Part shown: positions 23,382 to 24,366 of the stretch, in pieces
Numbering within the stretch: position 1 is the stretch's first letter
How the letters are laid out: every line of letters starts with the position of its first letter
Assembly (NCBI GenBank): GCA_035541265.1
Contig: DATKNQ010000063.1
Span: 1-24,366, forward strand
Source of the DNA: Bog-159 sp035541265
GTDB taxonomy: Bacteria > Acidobacteriota > Terriglobia > Bryobacterales > Bryobacteraceae
Length of the DNA stretch: 24,366 bases
Direction of reading: 5' to 3'
Notes under the pieces: model-generated
Seen by the model: the letters and a program-made list of their open reading frames with translations, nothing else
Told to the model about the DNA's origin: nothing
Databases searched by the model: none
Program-made: the position numbers and the translations under genes

Positions 23382-23932
23382 CGATTCTGACGGGCGTCAA
23401 ACGCGCCGCAGGCATGCTCGAATTCCGCAGCCAGGCGCCGATCGAGATTCCGGTACTGCGTTACCACTTCACAAGCCCAGCGCACATAGGCGGCGCGGCG
23501 TTCCGCACTCCAGTTCGCAGGCGGACTCTCGACAATGCTCCGAACATTTGATGTTTTGTCCGCCGCACTCAGCGTTTGCGCGCGCAGCGACTTCTGCGGC
23601 GCGTTCTCGATCTGCAACGCCTTGCGCACCTCTTTCGGCAGCGACTTGTCGTCGGTGACCTCCGCGACCAGCGAGGCAACATCTTCGCCGAAGCGCGCGG
23701 CAATCTCTTCGCGGTTGACGCCCACATCCTCGATGGCGTCGTGCAACAACGCCGCCACGATCAGGTTCGTATCCAGATCGGCGGCCGTGCGCGCCAGCAG
23801 TTCCGCGACTTCCAGCAGATGATTCACGTAGGGCTCGGCCGACGGTCCTTTGCGGCGCTGCATCGCATGCTTTTCAGCGGCAAAGCGGGCGGCGGCGAGG
23901 ATCTGGCGGACAGCATCGAGGCATTCCGGCAT
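23378..23932 (-). CDS. Small alarmone hydrolase, MESH1-like HD-domain (ppGpp 3'-pyrophosphohydrolase)
   Basis: This 184-residue single-domain protein has the full HD metal and catalytic set of RelA/SpoT hydrolases: His38 ('YVNHLLEVA'), His64-Asp65 and Glu68-Asp69 ('ALLHDAIED'), Asp125 and Asn129 ('ADKTSN'). These positions match human MESH1 (His35, His61/Asp62, Glu65/Asp66, Asp122, Asn126, as I recall them) with a constant shift of three, and 'VTDDKSLPKEVRKALQIENA' is very close to that family. It should remove the 3'-pyrophosphate of (p)ppGpp, or act on NADPH as MESH1 does. One change stands out: the nucleotide-contacting 'RRKD' is 'RRKG' here. No synthetase domain is attached. A CATAAT box lies 8 nt before the ATG. 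Confidence 0.88.
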   Translation of the reverse strand: MPECLDAVRQILAAARFAAEKHAMQRRKGPSAEPYVNHLLEVAELLARTAADLDTNLIVAALLHDAIEDVGVNREEIAARFGEDVASLVAEVTDDKSLPKEVRKALQIENAPQKSLRAQTLSAADKTSNVRSIVESPPANWSAERRAAYVRWACEVVTQYRNLDRRLAAEFEHACGAFDARQNR

Positions 23933-23940
23933 CTGTTCCT

Positions 23941-23946
23941 ATTATG
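23941..23946 (-). promoter_or_regulatory. -10 box 8 nt before the alarmone hydrolase start codon
   Basis: On the minus strand CATAAT (5 of 6 matches) is followed by 8 nt and the ATG at 23932. TTGCGA at 23971-23966 could be a -35 with a long 19-nt spacer. The predicted start lies within a base or two of the ATG, so the transcript would be leaderless. However, AGGAACAG upstream of the ATG could act as a Shine-Dalgarno if the gene is read through from the RND gene 27 nt upstream. Confidence 0.35.
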
Positions 23947-23959
23947 CCCCGCGCCCCCG

Positions 23960-24366
23960 TTACACTCGCAACGTATCGCCTTCGCGCGCGACCACCGCGT
24001 AGAGCACCGGCGCCAGAAAGACCGAAAGCAGCAGGCGCGATGCCAGCCCGCCGACGATTACGATGGCGAACGGTTTTTGCGAGTCGCAGCCGATGCCGGT
24101 GGACATCGCCGCTGGGAGCAATCCGAAGCACGCGACCAACGCGGTCATCGTGATGGGCCGCAGACGCAGCAAGGACGCCTCAAGCGTGCCCTGAGGATGT
24201 CGTGGCCTTCCAGACGCAGCTTGTTGATGAACGAATAGAGGATGACGCTGGTCTGCACGGCGACACCCATCAACGCGACGAATCCCAGCATCGACGAGAC
24301 GCTGAAGTTGGTGTGCGTCAGCCGCAGCGCGAGCAACCCGCCGACCGGCTCGGTCACCAGCACGCT
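23960..24366 (-). pseudogene. RND efflux pump (CusA/AcrB-like), C-terminal end with single-base frameshift; partial
   Basis: The gene enters from the right edge of the window. The first part (24366 to about 24193) reads 'GGLLALRLTHTNFSVSS', 'MLGFVALMGVAVQTSVIL', 'FINKLRLEGHDIL', typical of RND transmembrane helices 10-11. The frame then runs into 'RARLRRPCCVCGPSR' and stops at 24145. The family continuation is in another frame: 'EASLLRLRPITMTALVACFG', 'LLPAAMSTGIG', 'QKPFAIVIVGGLASRLLLSV', ending at TAA 23960-23962. Adding one base near 24190-24192 restores one frame and would give 'DILEGTLEAS'. So a one-base deletion is inferred, either real or a sequencing/assembly error. RND pumps drive metal or drug export with protons. 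The bulk of the gene is outside the window. Confidence 0.75.

Noticed and set aside
1..24366. CRISPR arrays, tRNA/rRNA genes, insertion sequences
   Set aside because: No regularly spaced repeats, cloverleaf-like segments, transposase frames or terminal inverted repeats were noticed when reading both strands. A tool search could still find small elements.

Overview
The window is GC-rich bacterial chromosome and looks acidobacterial, most like the Solibacter/Bryobacter group. This rests on recognised family types and was not tested by a search. The pointers are a Ser/Thr kinase fused to a TolB-like propeller, and a PadR regulator next to a protein resembling half of an acidobacterial duplicated orphan permease (ADOP). 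Abundant efflux genes and VapBC-type modules fit. No rRNA, tRNA, CRISPR array, transposase or phage gene was seen.

Layout. 1-3495 (+): end of a tripartite efflux operon (TolC-like outer-membrane factor, EmrA-like adaptor, EmrB-like 14-TM pump). 3531-4166 (+): toxin-antitoxin module with a good promoter and intact antitoxin but a decayed PIN toxin, followed by about 430 non-coding bases. 4598-8183 (+): tightly packed four-gene operon of PadR regulator, half-ADOP membrane protein with a Cys-rich tail, exported serine hydrolase and secreted EreA/ChaN-like protein. 8567-11116 (-): membrane Ser/Thr kinase with a C-terminal propeller, convergent with that operon across a hairpin-bearing gap. 11506-15771 (+): wax ester synthase/diacylglycerol acyltransferase, then alpha-glucan phosphorylase. 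15778-20367 (-), in transcription order: RHH antitoxin, PIN toxin, zinc-dependent glucose-dehydrogenase-like enzyme, GH63/MGH1-like glucosidase. 20404-22754 (-): Mrp-type P-loop ATPase, then a Tat-exported amidase. 22806-23381 (+): unknown membrane-anchored helical protein. 23378-23932 (-): MESH1-like small alarmone hydrolase. 23960-24366 (-): frameshifted 3' end of an RND pump.

How the genes may work together. Phosphorylase, glucosidase and glucose dehydrogenase form a glucan/glucose block beside a neutral-lipid synthase, suggesting a reserve-carbon neighbourhood; a kinase and an alarmone hydrolase lie near it. The dehydrogenase-glucosidase pair has no clear promoter of its own and sits 38 nt behind an intact toxin-antitoxin pair. 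That pair's promoter has its -10 box inside a palindrome and its start codon at the predicted transcription start. Several other minus-strand genes also have -10-like boxes 6-8 nt before the start codon, suggesting leaderless transcripts. The least described unit is the 4640-8183 operon.
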